Assembly: GCA_046483565.1 (NCBI GenBank)
Contig: JAWOCZ010000148.1
Location: 1-24,678 of the forward strand
DNA from: T1Sed10-7 sp046483565
GTDB lineage: Bacteria; Actinomycetota; Nitriliruptoria; Nitriliruptorales; Nitriliruptoraceae
Length of the DNA stretch: 24,678 nt
Direction: 5' to 3'
Below are positions 14,441 to 22,600 of this stretch, piece by piece. Made by a program: the position numbers and the translations under genes. Each line of letters opens with the position of its first letter. The stretch's first letter is position 1. The notes below the pieces were generated by a model. That model saw only the letters and a list, made by a program, of their open reading frames with translations, did not search any database and had not been told where the DNA came from.

Positions 14441-15705
14441 CCCGTCAGCTCCAGGAAAGCGGTCTCCAGGTCGGTGGCCGGGTGGCAGGACACCAGCGCG
14501 ATGCCGCTCTCGGCGAGCACAGCGGGCAGCGCCTGTTCCGCCCGGGTCGCGTCGTCGGTGACGAACCGGAGACGGCCGGGCGCCTGCTCCTCGACCGAGC
14601 GCACCCAGGCGGCGCGCCGCAGGCCGTCGAGCAGCTGCGTGGGATCGCCGCGGACGTGGAGGTGGTACGCGGACGACGTGCGTGCCAGGAGATCGGCGAT
14701 CGGCCCCTGGTACCGCAGCCGCCCGTGGTCGATCACCCCGACGACGTCACAGACCTGCTGCACATCGGCGAGGATGTGGGTGGAGAGGATCACCGTCGCC
14801 GAACGAGCCAGCCGGCCGATGAGGTCGAGCACCTCCCGACGCCCGGCCGGATCCAGCGCCGACGAGGGCTCGTCGAGCAGCAGTACCTCGGGATCGCCGA
14901 CCAGGCACGTCGCCAGGCCCAGCCGCTGCAGCATCCCCCGGGAGAACCCGCCACAGCGCCGGTCGGCGGCGTCGGCCAACCCGACCTCGTCCAGGGCCAG
15001 GTCCACCTCGCCCCGGGCACCGTCCGGCGACACCAGGTTGCGGGCCAGATCGACCACCTCGCGGGCGGTCAGCCACGGTTCGAACAGCGGCGTGTCGACG
15101 AGCACCGCGAGGCGTCGTCGCTCGACGCCGAGCTCCAGCTCCCCCGCGGTGGGGTGCCGCAGGCCGGCCAGGATCGACAGCATCGTGGTCTTCCCGGCGC
15201 CGTTCGGGCCGATCAGCCCGTAGGTGGCGCCGCGCGGTACGGCGAGGTCGACGCGGTCCAGCGCCACGGTGTCCCCGTAGCGCTTGGTCAGGCCGCGGGT
15301 GGCGACCACCCGCGGTGCGCTGCCGGGCCCGTCAGCAGGGGTGGCGGCCGGGGGCGGGCCAGCCGGTGTCGTCACGGTCTGCCCGGCGGAGGTCCGCGTC
15401 GTGTCCCGCAGCGCCAGGGCCGCTTCCCCGGGCTCGGAGACCTGCGACGGTGCCCCGCCGGCCCTCGGCCGCCCGGTACCGCCGGGGTCGGACGAGCGCT
15501 CAGCGGCGGGGACCCGGCCGACGACGAGGTAGAGCAGCGCTCCGATCGGGAAGGTGATGAGCACCACGATCAGGGCCCACATCCACCGGGGCAGGTGCCG
15601 GACCTCGCTCCGGCTGATGTCCCACAGCAGCAGCGCGTAGCACGCCAGCAGCACGATCACGCCGGCGATCAGCCACCACAGCAGTGGGCCCTCGGGCAGC
15701 GACAC
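14437..15705 (-). CDS. PLDc_N (YxlE-like) domain fused to ABC transporter ATPase
   Basis: This 422-residue protein has two parts. Residues 1-64 hold two membrane helices (about 8-28 and 42-63) joined by WDISRSEVRHLPRWMW, the pattern of the PLDc_N domain of YxlE. A low-complexity Pro/Ala/Gly linker (about 65-131) leads to an ABC ATPase. Walker A is GPNGAGKT (166-173), the signature FSRGM (254-258), Walker B VLLLDE (274-279) and the switch His in LSTHIL. In Bacillus subtilis the same activities are three genes, yxlE-yxlF-yxlG, in the sigY operon; here E and F are fused and the G-like permease follows. GTG 15705 lies 8 nt after AGGAGG; a GTG at 15711 would be only 2 nt away, so it was not chosen. 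Confidence 0.87.
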   Translation of the reverse strand: MSLPEGPLLWWLIAGVIVLLACYALLLWDISRSEVRHLPRWMWALIVVLITFPIGALLYLVVGRVPAAERSSDPGGTGRPRAGGAPSQVSEPGEAALALRDTTRTSAGQTVTTPAGPPPAATPADGPGSAPRVVATRGLTKRYGDTVALDRVDLAVPRGATYGLIGPNGAGKTTMLSILAGLRHPTAGELELGVERRRLAVLVDTPLFEPWLTAREVVDLARNLVSPDGARGEVDLALDEVGLADAADRRCGGFSRGMLQRLGLATCLVGDPEVLLLDEPSSALDPAGRREVLDLIGRLARSATVILSTHILADVQQVCDVVGVIDHGRLRYQGPIADLLARTSSAYHLHVRGDPTQLLDGLRRAAWVRSVEEQAPGRLRFVTDDATRAEQALPAVLAESGIALVSCHPATDLETAFLELTG

Positions 15706-15731
15706 GGCCACGTCCTCCTCGCCACCATCTC

Positions 15732-15759
15732 ACCGTAGGTGAGCCCCGCTGCGTGTCAT
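15732..15759 (-). promoter_or_regulatory. Candidate promoter of the PLDc_N-ABC operon, with overlapping inverted repeat
   Basis: On the minus strand, ATGACA (15759-15754) resembles the -35 consensus and TACGGT (15737-15732) fits a TAnnnT -10, with 16 bp between them. The -10 lies inside the perfect inverted repeat CTCACC-GTA-GGTGAG (15729-15743). That is a likely position for a repressor site. Confidence 0.42.
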
Positions 15760-15775
15760 GGGGCGAACGGCCCCC

Positions 15776-15793
15776 ACCGAGGTCACGCTCGGT
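15776..15793 (-). terminator. Stem-loop after feoC (candidate feo operon terminator)
   Basis: ACCGAG (15776-15781) and CTCGGT (15788-15793) form a 6-bp stem with a 6-nt loop, about 20 nt past the feoC stop. No U-tract follows. It sits just upstream of the next gene's candidate promoter, as expected for a boundary between two operons. Confidence 0.33.
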
Positions 15794-15813
15794 CCGCTGG
15801 AGTCGGCCCGGCG

Positions 15814-16065
15814 TCAGCTGGTCGCGGGACCTGCCATCGGACAGCGACGGCAGGCAGCGCTGGAGACCACCGGGCGACATGTGGTGTCGCCGCAGGCGGC
15901 CGGATCGTCCACGACGCGCACCGTCGGGAGCCAGCCACGCTCGAGGGCGTGGTGCAGCACGGAGCGCACCACCGCCGGGTCGGCGTCGAGCTCCTCGGCC
16001 AGCGTCGTCAGTCGCAGCGTGCCCCCTTCGCTGGCCAGGACCGCCTCACGCAGCGCGAGCAGCAT
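15814..16065 (-). CDS. feoC: FeoC-like winged-helix regulator with Cys cluster
   Basis: This 83-residue protein is the last gene of the feo operon. Residues 1-50 fit a small winged-helix domain (LREAVLASEGGTLRLTTLAEELDADPAVVRSVLHHALERGW), as in FeoC. The C-terminal tail has four cysteines, Cys58, Cys63, Cys72 and Cys75 (CX4C-X8-CX2C), that could hold an Fe-S cluster or zinc. Enterobacterial FeoC has four similarly placed cysteines, but with a different spacing. In that family FeoC is thought to sense iron or oxygen and to affect FeoB stability. The ATG lies 4 nt after the stop of the feoB membrane gene, within a G-rich Shine-Dalgarno region, so translation is probably coupled. Confidence 0.77.
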   Translation of the reverse strand: MLLALREAVLASEGGTLRLTTLAEELDADPAVVRSVLHHALERGWLPTVRVVDDPAACGDTTCRPVVSSAACRRCPMAGPATS

Positions 16066-16069
16066 CCCC

Positions 16070-17686
16070 TCACCCCCCGCCGAGCACGCGGCTCAGGAGT
16101 CGTCCCGACTGGAACACCGAGGTGGCCGCGAGCCAGGCGACGGCGAGGCTCATGGTGACGCTCAGCGCCGCCCAGCGCCCACCGAGCTCCTGACGGATCG
16201 CCGCCACGGTGGCCAGGCAGGGCACGTACAGCAGTACGAAGACCATCAGCGCCAGCGCGGCGGCCGTGCCGTGGCCACCGCTGGACCGTTCGAGCCCGGC
16301 GCGCAGGTTCGCCTCGCGGGTGGCCTGCTCGGCGGCGTCGTCGGCCACCGCCTCCTCGACGTAGACCTGGGAGAAGGTCGCGACCATGATCTCCTTGGCG
16401 ACGACACCCGTCAGCAGCGTCCCCGTGACCTCCCAGCTGTCGAGTCCGGCCGGCGCCAGCGTCGGCGCCAGGGTCCGCGAGGCGGCCGCGAAGGCGCTGT
16501 CGTCCAGGTCGGTGTCGGCGAACCCGCCGTCGCCGGTGACCGGTGTGGACAGCAGCGCCCACACGACGATCGCGCCGGCGACGATGACCGGGCCGGCACC
16601 GCGGACGAAAGCGCCGACCCGCTGGCGCACGTTGGCCGCCAGGATCCGGGCGGAGGGACGACGGTAGGAGGGAAGCTCCAGCACGAAAGCGGTGCCGCGC
16701 TCCGCCCGCAGCAGCACGCGATCGAGCACGCCCCCGAGCAGGACGACCATGACGATGCTCAGCAGGTACATCGCGAACACGACGGTGCCGCTCGCCCGAG
16801 CGAAGAACACGCCCGCCAGCAGCACGAACACCGGGAGACGGGCCGCACAGGACACGAAGGGCACGAGCAGCGCCGTGATGATCCGGTCACGGCGACGGTC
16901 CAGCAGCCGGGTCGCGTACACCCCGGGCACGTTGCACCCGAACCCCAGCAGCAGCGGCAGGAAGCTCTTGCCGGACAGCCCGATCGGCGACATCACGCGG
17001 TCCATCAGGTACGCCGCCCTGGCCATGTACCCGGAGTCCTCCAGCACGCCGAGCGCGGTGTACAGGATCGCGAGGACCGGCAGGAAGACCAGCACCCCGC
17101 CGACGCCGGCCAGCAGGCCGTCCAGCAGCAGCGCCTCGAACCAGGTGCCGTCGAGCCCGACCGTCGCGAGCAGGGCGCCGCCCCAACGGGTCAGCGGCCC
17201 TCCCACCAGGTCCTCGACCCAGCCGATGAACGGATCGGCGACCTCGACGACCAGCGTGAACACGAGCCACATGGCGAGCAGGAACAGCGGCATCCCGAGC
17301 ACGGGGTGGGTCAGCACGTCGTCAAGACGATCGGTCCGCGAGCGCGGCACGGTCTCCCGGCTGACGACGGCACCCGCGACCTCGTGGGCCCAGCCGTAGC
17401 GGCGGTCGGCGATGACGAGCTCCGGCTCGACGCCGAGCGCCGAGCGCAGGCGCTCCGCGGCGGCCGCTGCCCCCGCGGTGACGGCAGCGCCGCCGTCGGT
17501 GGCCGTCACGGTCGCGATCGCCCCGGGTTCCTGCTCCAGCAGCCGGAGCGCCAGCCACCGCCTGCTCGGTCGCGGGGGCAGCGCGAGGTCCGCGAGCTCA
17601 CGCTCCAGCACCTCGAGCTCGTGGTCGAGCACCTCACCGTGATCGATGGGCAGGGTCGGCAGGCCGTCCGGACGCGCGGCGGGCAT
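16070..17686 (-). CDS. feoB: Ferrous iron transporter FeoB, membrane permease part (split FeoB)
   Basis: This 538-residue protein corresponds to the part of FeoB after its G domain. It starts with a cytoplasmic helical region (about residues 10-130), then about eight or more membrane helices. The first gate motif is GFGCNVPGVYATR (Cys251), the following region reads FVSCAARLPVFVLLAG, and the second gate is TGVVAKEIMVATFSQVY. These segments carry Fe2+ across the inner membrane. No GTPase motifs are present; they are in the upstream gene (17686-18261). The ATG at 17686-17684 overlaps that gene's stop as TGATG in a different frame. No homopolymer or other sequencing-error signature is visible at the junction. 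Together the two proteins would make a full FeoB of about 730 residues. Confidence 0.9.
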   Translation of the reverse strand: MPAARPDGLPTLPIDHGEVLDHELEVLERELADLALPPRPSRRWLALRLLEQEPGAIATVTATDGGAAVTAGAAAAAERLRSALGVEPELVIADRRYGWAHEVAGAVVSRETVPRSRTDRLDDVLTHPVLGMPLFLLAMWLVFTLVVEVADPFIGWVEDLVGGPLTRWGGALLATVGLDGTWFEALLLDGLLAGVGGVLVFLPVLAILYTALGVLEDSGYMARAAYLMDRVMSPIGLSGKSFLPLLLGFGCNVPGVYATRLLDRRRDRIITALLVPFVSCAARLPVFVLLAGVFFARASGTVVFAMYLLSIVMVVLLGGVLDRVLLRAERGTAFVLELPSYRRPSARILAANVRQRVGAFVRGAGPVIVAGAIVVWALLSTPVTGDGGFADTDLDDSAFAAASRTLAPTLAPAGLDSWEVTGTLLTGVVAKEIMVATFSQVYVEEAVADDAAEQATREANLRAGLERSSGGHGTAAALALMVFVLLYVPCLATVAAIRQELGGRWAALSVTMSLAVAWLAATSVFQSGRLLSRVLGGG

Positions 17687-18261
17687 CAGGCCGCACCTGC
17701 GCGCTGCGGGTGGCTGACCGGGACACCGACGGTCACCAGCGCCGCGGTCAGGGCCTCGAGTCCCTCGCCGGTGCGGGCGACGGTGCGCACCACGGGGGCA
17801 CCGAAGATCGCCGCCAGCCGCTCGTCGTCGATCCGGAACCCGTCCGCGGCGGCCGCGTCGCTCATGTTGAGCACCAGCACCATCGGGCACCCGAGCTCGG
17901 CGACCTGGGCGGCGAGGTAGAGGTTGCGCTCGAGGTTGGTGCTGTCCAGCACCACCGCGACGACGTCGAGGTCGGTTCCGATCAGGGCATCCTCGGCGAC
18001 CACCTCCTCCGGAGAACCCGCGGACAGGCTGTAGGTCCCCGGCAGGTCGGTCACCGTGAGCCTGACGCCCCCGAGCTCGGTGGTGCCGGTGTGGCGTTCG
18101 ACGGTCTTGCCGGGCCAGTTCCCGACGTGCTGGTGGGCTCCGGTCAGGTGGTTGAACAGGCTCGACTTGCCGACGTTGGGGTTCCCGGCCAGGGCGACGC
18201 GGACCTCCTCGACCGCCGGGACGCTGCCGTGCTCCCGACCTCGCCGTCCTCGCTCAGCCAT
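17686..18261 (-). CDS. feoB: FeoB GTPase (G) domain protein (split FeoB)
   Basis: This 191-residue soluble protein holds the N-terminal G domain of FeoB. G1 is GNPNVGKS (26-33), followed by LFNHLTG and the FeoB-specific VGNWPGKTVE. G3 is DLPG (72-75), then TYSLSAGSPEE, and G4 is NMSD (132-135). It ends with RTGEGLEAL (G5 area) and a short tail. GTP binding and hydrolysis here normally drive or gate Fe2+ flux through the membrane part, which is the next gene. The start ATG 18261 overlaps the feoA stop as TGATG, and its own stop overlaps the next start in the same way. A GTG directly before the ATG is an alternative start. Confidence 0.92.
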   Translation of the reverse strand: MAERGRRGREHGSVPAVEEVRVALAGNPNVGKSSLFNHLTGAHQHVGNWPGKTVERHTGTTELGGVRLTVTDLPGTYSLSAGSPEEVVAEDALIGTDLDVVAVVLDSTNLERNLYLAAQVAELGCPMVLVLNMSDAAAADGFRIDDERLAAIFGAPVVRTVARTGEGLEALTAALVTVGVPVSHPQRAGAA

Positions 18262-18491
18262 CACGACCCCTCCGTGGCCACCAGCACCTGGGCGGCCTGG
18301 AACCGACGGAGGGCCAGCAGGCCGGCACCGACCCGCAGGGCGACGGGGCCACCGAAGGGCGCACGGCGCAGCACCTCGACCTGGGCCCCGTGCCGGAGCC
18401 CCAGCTCGGTCAGCCGCCGTCGCTGGTCACCGGGCATCGTCAGTGCCGTGACCGTCACGGGGGTACGCACGGGCACCTCGGACAGGGTCAC
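18261..18491 (-). CDS. feoA: FeoA, SH3-like ferrous iron transport accessory protein
   Basis: This 76-residue cytoplasmic protein with an SH3-like fold is thought to bind FeoB and modulate its GTPase. It has the usual layout: TLSEVPVRTPVTVTAL, MPGDQRRRLTELGLRHGAQVEVLRR, APFGGPVALRVGAGLLALRR. The start GTG 18491 is preceded by AGGAAGG 7 nt upstream; the longer in-frame extension reads through the non-coding control region and was rejected. It is the first gene of the operon and overlaps feoB (G domain) by one base. A candidate iron box lies 65 bp upstream. Confidence 0.91.
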   Translation of the reverse strand: MTLSEVPVRTPVTVTALTMPGDQRRRLTELGLRHGAQVEVLRRAPFGGPVALRVGAGLLALRRFQAAQVLVATEGS

Positions 18492-18532
18492 GGTGCGGCC
18501 TTCCTGTGGGAGCGGTGCGTCGCGGGGAACCG

Positions 18533-18550
18533 GAGGTTCGCGAGGTTCGC
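18533..18550. repeat. Tandem 9-bp repeat upstream of feoA
   Basis: GAGGTTCGC occurs twice head-to-tail (18533-18541 and 18542-18550), just downstream (on the minus strand) of the candidate iron box. The AGGTT core resembles the AGGT half of the iron box, so extra regulator contacts are possible. Confidence 0.4.
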
Positions 18551-18555
18551 GCGCG

Positions 18556-18574
18556 TGAGGTAAGGGTTGCCTTC
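18556..18574. promoter_or_regulatory. Candidate DtxR/IdeR iron box upstream of feoA
   Basis: TGAGGTAAGGGTTGCCTTC matches the degenerate DtxR/IdeR consensus TWAGGTWAGSCTWACCTWA at 15 of 19 positions by hand count, including the full AGGTAAG half. Its place 65 bp before the feoA start fits iron-dependent repression of ferrous uptake. No clear -35/-10 pair was identified around it. Confidence 0.5.
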
Positions 18575-18588
18575 CCTGCGCCCGGACT

Positions 18589-18630
18589 CCAGGGCCACAG
18601 GTCCCCTCCACGGGGACGGAGGGCCCCTGG
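18589..18630. promoter_or_regulatory. Nested two-stem hairpin in the feo-hlyIII divergent gap
   Basis: The outer arms CCAGGGCC (18589-18596) and GGCCCCTGG (18622-18630) pair over 8 bp with one bulged C. Inside them GTCCCC (18601-18606) and GGGGAC (18612-18617) form a 6-bp stem with a 5-nt loop. Short internal-loop strands separate the two stems. It could be a transcription barrier between the divergent units or a structured leader. The direction of transcription is unknown. Confidence 0.4.
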
Positions 18631-18647
18631 CTGCGGTGGGGCACCGC

Positions 18648-18702
18648 GAACAGGCGGTGGATCACCACGAACAGGCGGTGGATCACCACAGTCAGGCGGT
18701 GG
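18648..18702. repeat. 21-bp tandem direct repeats (two exact copies plus a partial third)
   Basis: Two identical 21-bp units run back to back (18648-18668 and 18669-18689). Each contains CAGGCGGTGGATCACCAC. A third partial copy (18690-18702) keeps CAGGCGGTGG. The gap is non-coding on both strands as far as I can judge, so these look like repeated protein-binding sites upstream of the hemolysin III gene, or a simple slippage duplication. With only 2.6 units and no spacers this is not a CRISPR array. Confidence 0.75.
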
Positions 18703-18795
18703 CCGGCGCTGGCCCGACCGGTACGGTGCTGGTATCGATACGGTCGAGGGGCCGTTGTGTTGGACACCGGACGACGTCGCGGAGGAGGGGAGACC

Positions 18796-19485
18796 GTGGG
18801 AGGCACCGACGGTTCGGATGTCGCCACCGACCCAGCACCGCCCGATACCCACGAGAAACCGCGGCTGCGCGGCGTGGTCCACAGCGTCTCCGCCCCCGCG
18901 GCGGCGATCGTCGCCATCCTGCTCTGGCGGGCCGCGACCCCCGGTCTCCCGCGGTTGAGCGTCGCGGTGTTCGGACTCGGGCTGATCGGGCTGTTCACCA
19001 CCTCGGGGCTGTACCACCTGCCACGCTGGCCCGCACGGATCGCCCGGCAGCTCGCACGTGCCGACGTCGCCATGATCCAGCTGTTCATCGCGGCGAGCTT
19101 CACGCCGGTCGCCGTACACACCCTCAACGGCGCCTGGCGGACCTGGAGCCTGATCGTCGCCTGGACCATCGCGATCGTCGGCGCCGTCGTCGCCGCCTCC
19201 CCCCTGAAGGGTCCGCGCTGGCTGTCGGTGGCCGCCTATGCCTCGTTCGGCGCGCTCGCGGCGATCCCGCTCCTCAACATCATCGACGTCCTGCCGCTGC
19301 ACGGCATCCTGCTGATCGTGGCCGGCGGTGCGACCTACCTCGCCGGTGGGGTCGTCTACGCGCTGCGTGCCCCCGACCCCTGGCCCGCGTGGTTCGGCTT
19401 CCACGAGGTCTTCCACGTGCTCGTGGTCGTCGGCGGGGCCCTGCACGTGATCGCGATCTGGCGGTACGCGCTGCCGCTGGCCTGA
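18796..19485 (+). CDS. Hemolysin III / PAQR-family membrane protein
   Basis: This 229-residue membrane protein has about seven helices. It shows the family's conserved residues: PRLRGVVHSVSAPAA at the first helix, SGLYHLPRW (His74), RADVAMIQLFIAASFTPV (Asp90), and FHEVFHVLVVVGGALH near the C-terminus (His203, His207). In the PAQR superfamily these His/Asp residues bind a metal and suggest a membrane hydrolase (ceramidase-like) activity. Bacterial members are named hemolysin III, but a haemolytic role is rarely shown. GTG 18796 was chosen because GGAGGAGGGG lies directly upstream; an earlier in-frame TTG (18757) has no such signal. It is divergent from the feo operon and followed by a terminator-like stem. 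Confidence 0.88.
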   Translation: MGGTDGSDVATDPAPPDTHEKPRLRGVVHSVSAPAAAIVAILLWRAATPGLPRLSVAVFGLGLIGLFTTSGLYHLPRWPARIARQLARADVAMIQLFIAASFTPVAVHTLNGAWRTWSLIVAWTIAIVGAVVAASPLKGPRWLSVAAYASFGALAAIPLLNIIDVLPLHGILLIVAGGATYLAGGVVYALRAPDPWPAWFGFHEVFHVLVVVGGALHVIAIWRYALPLA

Positions 19486-19488
19486 CCT

Positions 19489-19514
19489 CTGCCGGTGCCC
19501 GGCGCCACCGGCAG
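19489..19514 (+). terminator. Stem-loop just after the hemolysin III gene
   Basis: CTGCCGGTG (19489-19497) and CACCGGCAG (19506-19514) form a perfect 9-bp stem with an 8-nt loop, starting 3 bp after the stop codon. There is no U-tract. The position strongly suggests a terminator that separates this gene from gltB. Confidence 0.5.
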
Positions 19515-19668
19515 CTGGCCCCCGGGTCGCTGCCGCCTCGGGCCACCGTCGTCCTCGTTCGCCAGGCAGGTGCGGTTGCCAGTACGCTCCCGACCGCTCA
19601 GGTGGGTCAACGGCGCCCCGCACGCAAACTGCGCAGTACCCGGTTCTCCGTCGACCTCAGGGGCGCAC

Positions 19669-22600
19669 ATGTCCGTGCCAGCTGTGCCAACGTCCACGCA
19701 CCACGTCGCTCCCGTCGCGACCCGCGCCAGCACCTCGGGGTTGTACGACCCGCGCTTCGAGCACGACGCGTGCGGGGTGGCGTTCGTCGTGGACCTCGAG
19801 GGACGCGCCAGCCACGACATGGTGGTCAAGGGCCTGACCGCGCTGCGCAACCTCGATCACCGTGGGGCCACGGGGGCCGAGGACAACGTCGGCGACGGTG
19901 CCGGCATCCTGCTGCAGGTGCCGGATGCCTACTTCCGGGCGGTGTGCGACTTCGAGCTCCCACCCGTGGGGACCTACGCGGTCGGGCTGGCGTTCCTGCC
20001 CCGCGAGCCGGCCGCTGCCGAGCGCGTCGCCGCCGCGATCGAGCGGATCGTCGGCGAGGAGGACCTGCGGGTCGTCGGCTGGCGGGACACCCCGGTCGAC
20101 AACACGGCGATCGGCTCGATGGCCCGGGACGTGGAACCGACCTTCCGGCACCTGTTCGTCGCGGCGGCCGACGGGCAGCCGCCGCTGTCCGGCCTCGATC
20201 TCGAACGGCGCGCGTACGTGGTCCGCAAGCGCATCGAGCACGAGATCAGCCGCAGCCACCACCCGGAGACGGCCGATCCCGGCGACGAGGTCTACTTCCC
20301 GAGCCTGTCGGGCCGCACGTTGGTCTACAAGGGGATGCTGACGAGCCTGCAGCTCGCCGACTTCTTCCTCGACCTCGGCGACGAGCGGCTGACCAGCTCG
20401 CTGGCGCTGGTCCACTCGCGCTTCTCGACCAACACCTTCCCCTCGTGGCCGCTGGCGCACCCCTACCGGGTGGTCGCCCACAACGGCGAGATCAACACGG
20501 TGATGGGCAACCGCAACTGGATGCGCGCCCGTGAGGGGACGCTGGCCAGCGAAGTGTTCGGCGAGCGGCTGTCGCGGGCCCTGCCGATCATGACCCCCGA
20601 TGCCAGCGACACCGCCAGCTTCGACGAGTGCCTCGAACTGCTCCACCTCGGCGGACGCAGCCTTCCACACGCGGTGCTGATGATGATCCCCGAGGCGTGG
20701 GAGAACCACACCTCCATGGCCGACGAGCGGCGCGACTTCTACGCCTTCCACGCCGCCCTGATGGAGCCGTGGGACGGCCCGGCTTCGATCGCCTTCACCG
20801 ACGGCACGGTGATCGGGGCGGTGCTCGACCGCAACGGGCTACGACCGTCCCGGTACTGGGTGACCGAGGACGGCCTGGTCGTGATGGCCAGTGAGGTCGG
20901 CGTGCTCGACCTCGATCCGTCGACGGTGGTCGCCAAGGGACGCCTGCAGCCCGGCCGGATGTTCCTCGTCGACACCGAGCAGGGCCGGATCGTGGCCGAC
21001 GAGGAGCTGAAGGCCGATCTCGCGGCGGCCGAACCCTACGGCCGGTGGCTCGCCGACGGCCTGCTCCACCTCGACGATCTTCCCGATCGCACGCTCCTCA
21101 ACCCCCAGCACAGCTCGGTCGTCCGGCGCCAGCGGACCTTCGGCTACACCACCGAGGAGCTGAAGATCATCCTGGCCCCGATGGCCCGCATCGGCGCGGA
21201 ACCGATCGGGTCGATGGGGACCGACACCCCGATCGCGGTGCTCTCGGAACGATCGCGTCTGCTGTTCGACTACTTCGCCCAGCTCTTCGCCCAGGTCACG
21301 AACCCGCCGCTGGATGCCATCCGCGAGGAGCTGGTCACCTCGATGGCGGGCACCATCGGCCCTGAGACCAACCTGCTGGCGCCTGGGCCAGCATCCTGCC
21401 GCCAGATCGTGCTCCCGCGGCCGATCCTCTCCAACGAGGAGCTGGCCAAGATCCTGTACGTGAACGAGGACGGCGAGGCGCCGGGCTTCCAGCCCTTCGC
21501 GATCGACGGGTTGTACCCCGTGGCCGAGGGAGCGCAGGGCCTCGAAAGGGCGCTCGACGAGGTGTGCGCCGCCGTCAGTGCGGCGATCGCCGACGGGGCG
21601 AAGATCATCGTGCTCTCCGACCGGTACTCCAACGCCGAGCTCGCGCCGATCCCCTCGCTGCTGCTCACCGGTGCCGTCCACCACCACCTCATCCGGGAAC
21701 GGACCCGGACCCAGGTCGGCCTGGTCGTGGAGTCGGGTGATGCGCGCGAGGTCCACCACATGGCGCTGCTGATCGGCTTCGGCGCCGCGGCCATCAACCC
21801 CTACATGGCCTTCGAGACGATCGACGACCTCGTCGACCAGGGCATGCTCGCCGGGCTCTCGCGGGAGGAGGCACGCCGCAACTACCGCAAGGCCTGCGCC
21901 AAGGGCGTGATCAAGATCATGTCCAAGATGGGCATCTCGACGGTGGCCTCCTACACGGGAGCGCAGGTCTTCGAGGCCATCGGGCTCTCGCAGGAGCTCG
22001 TGGACCGCTACTTCACCGGCACCACCACCAAGCTCGGAGGGATCGGGCTGGAGGAGATCGCCCGTGAGGTGGCCGAGCGGCACGGCTTCGCCCACCTCGA
22101 CCGCCCCGAGGAAGCTGCGCACCGCGACCTGTGGGCCGGCGGCGAGTACCAGTGGCGACGCGAGGGCGAGCACCACCTGTTCAACCCCGAGACGGTGTTC
22201 AAGCTCCAGCACGGGACCCGCAGCAAGCGCTACGAGATCTTCAAGGAGTACACCTCGCTGGTGGACGATCAGTCCGAGCGGCTGATGACCCTGCGCGGGA
22301 TGTTCCGGTTCGCGGCCGAGGGGCGGCCGCCGGTCCCGATCGAGGAGGTCGAGCCGGCCAGCGCGATCGTGACCCGCTTCTCGACCGGGGCGATGTCCTA
22401 CGGCTCCATCTCCGCCGAGGCGCACGAGACGCTGGCGGTCGCCATGAACCGCCTGGGCGCCAAGTCGAACACCGGCGAGGGGGGTGAGGACGCCGAACGC
22501 TTCACCGCCGATGCCAACGGCGACCTGCGCCGCTCGGCGATCAAGCAGGTCGCCTCCGGCCGCTTCGGGGTCACCTCGGAGTACCTGACCAACGCCGACG

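Noticed and set aside
17680..17692. Sequencing frameshift as the cause of the split feoB
   Set aside because: No homopolymer lies at the junction. The new frame opens with an ATG overlapping the stop in the same TGATG form as the feoA junction, and the split falls between domains. This is not fully excluded without reads.
18648..18702. CRISPR array
   Set aside because: The units are directly adjacent with no spacers, there are fewer than three copies, and no cas genes are nearby.
19583..19588. TACGCT as the -10 of a gltB promoter
   Set aside because: It fits TAnnnT, but no acceptable -35 lies 16-18 bp upstream and such hexamers are frequent here.
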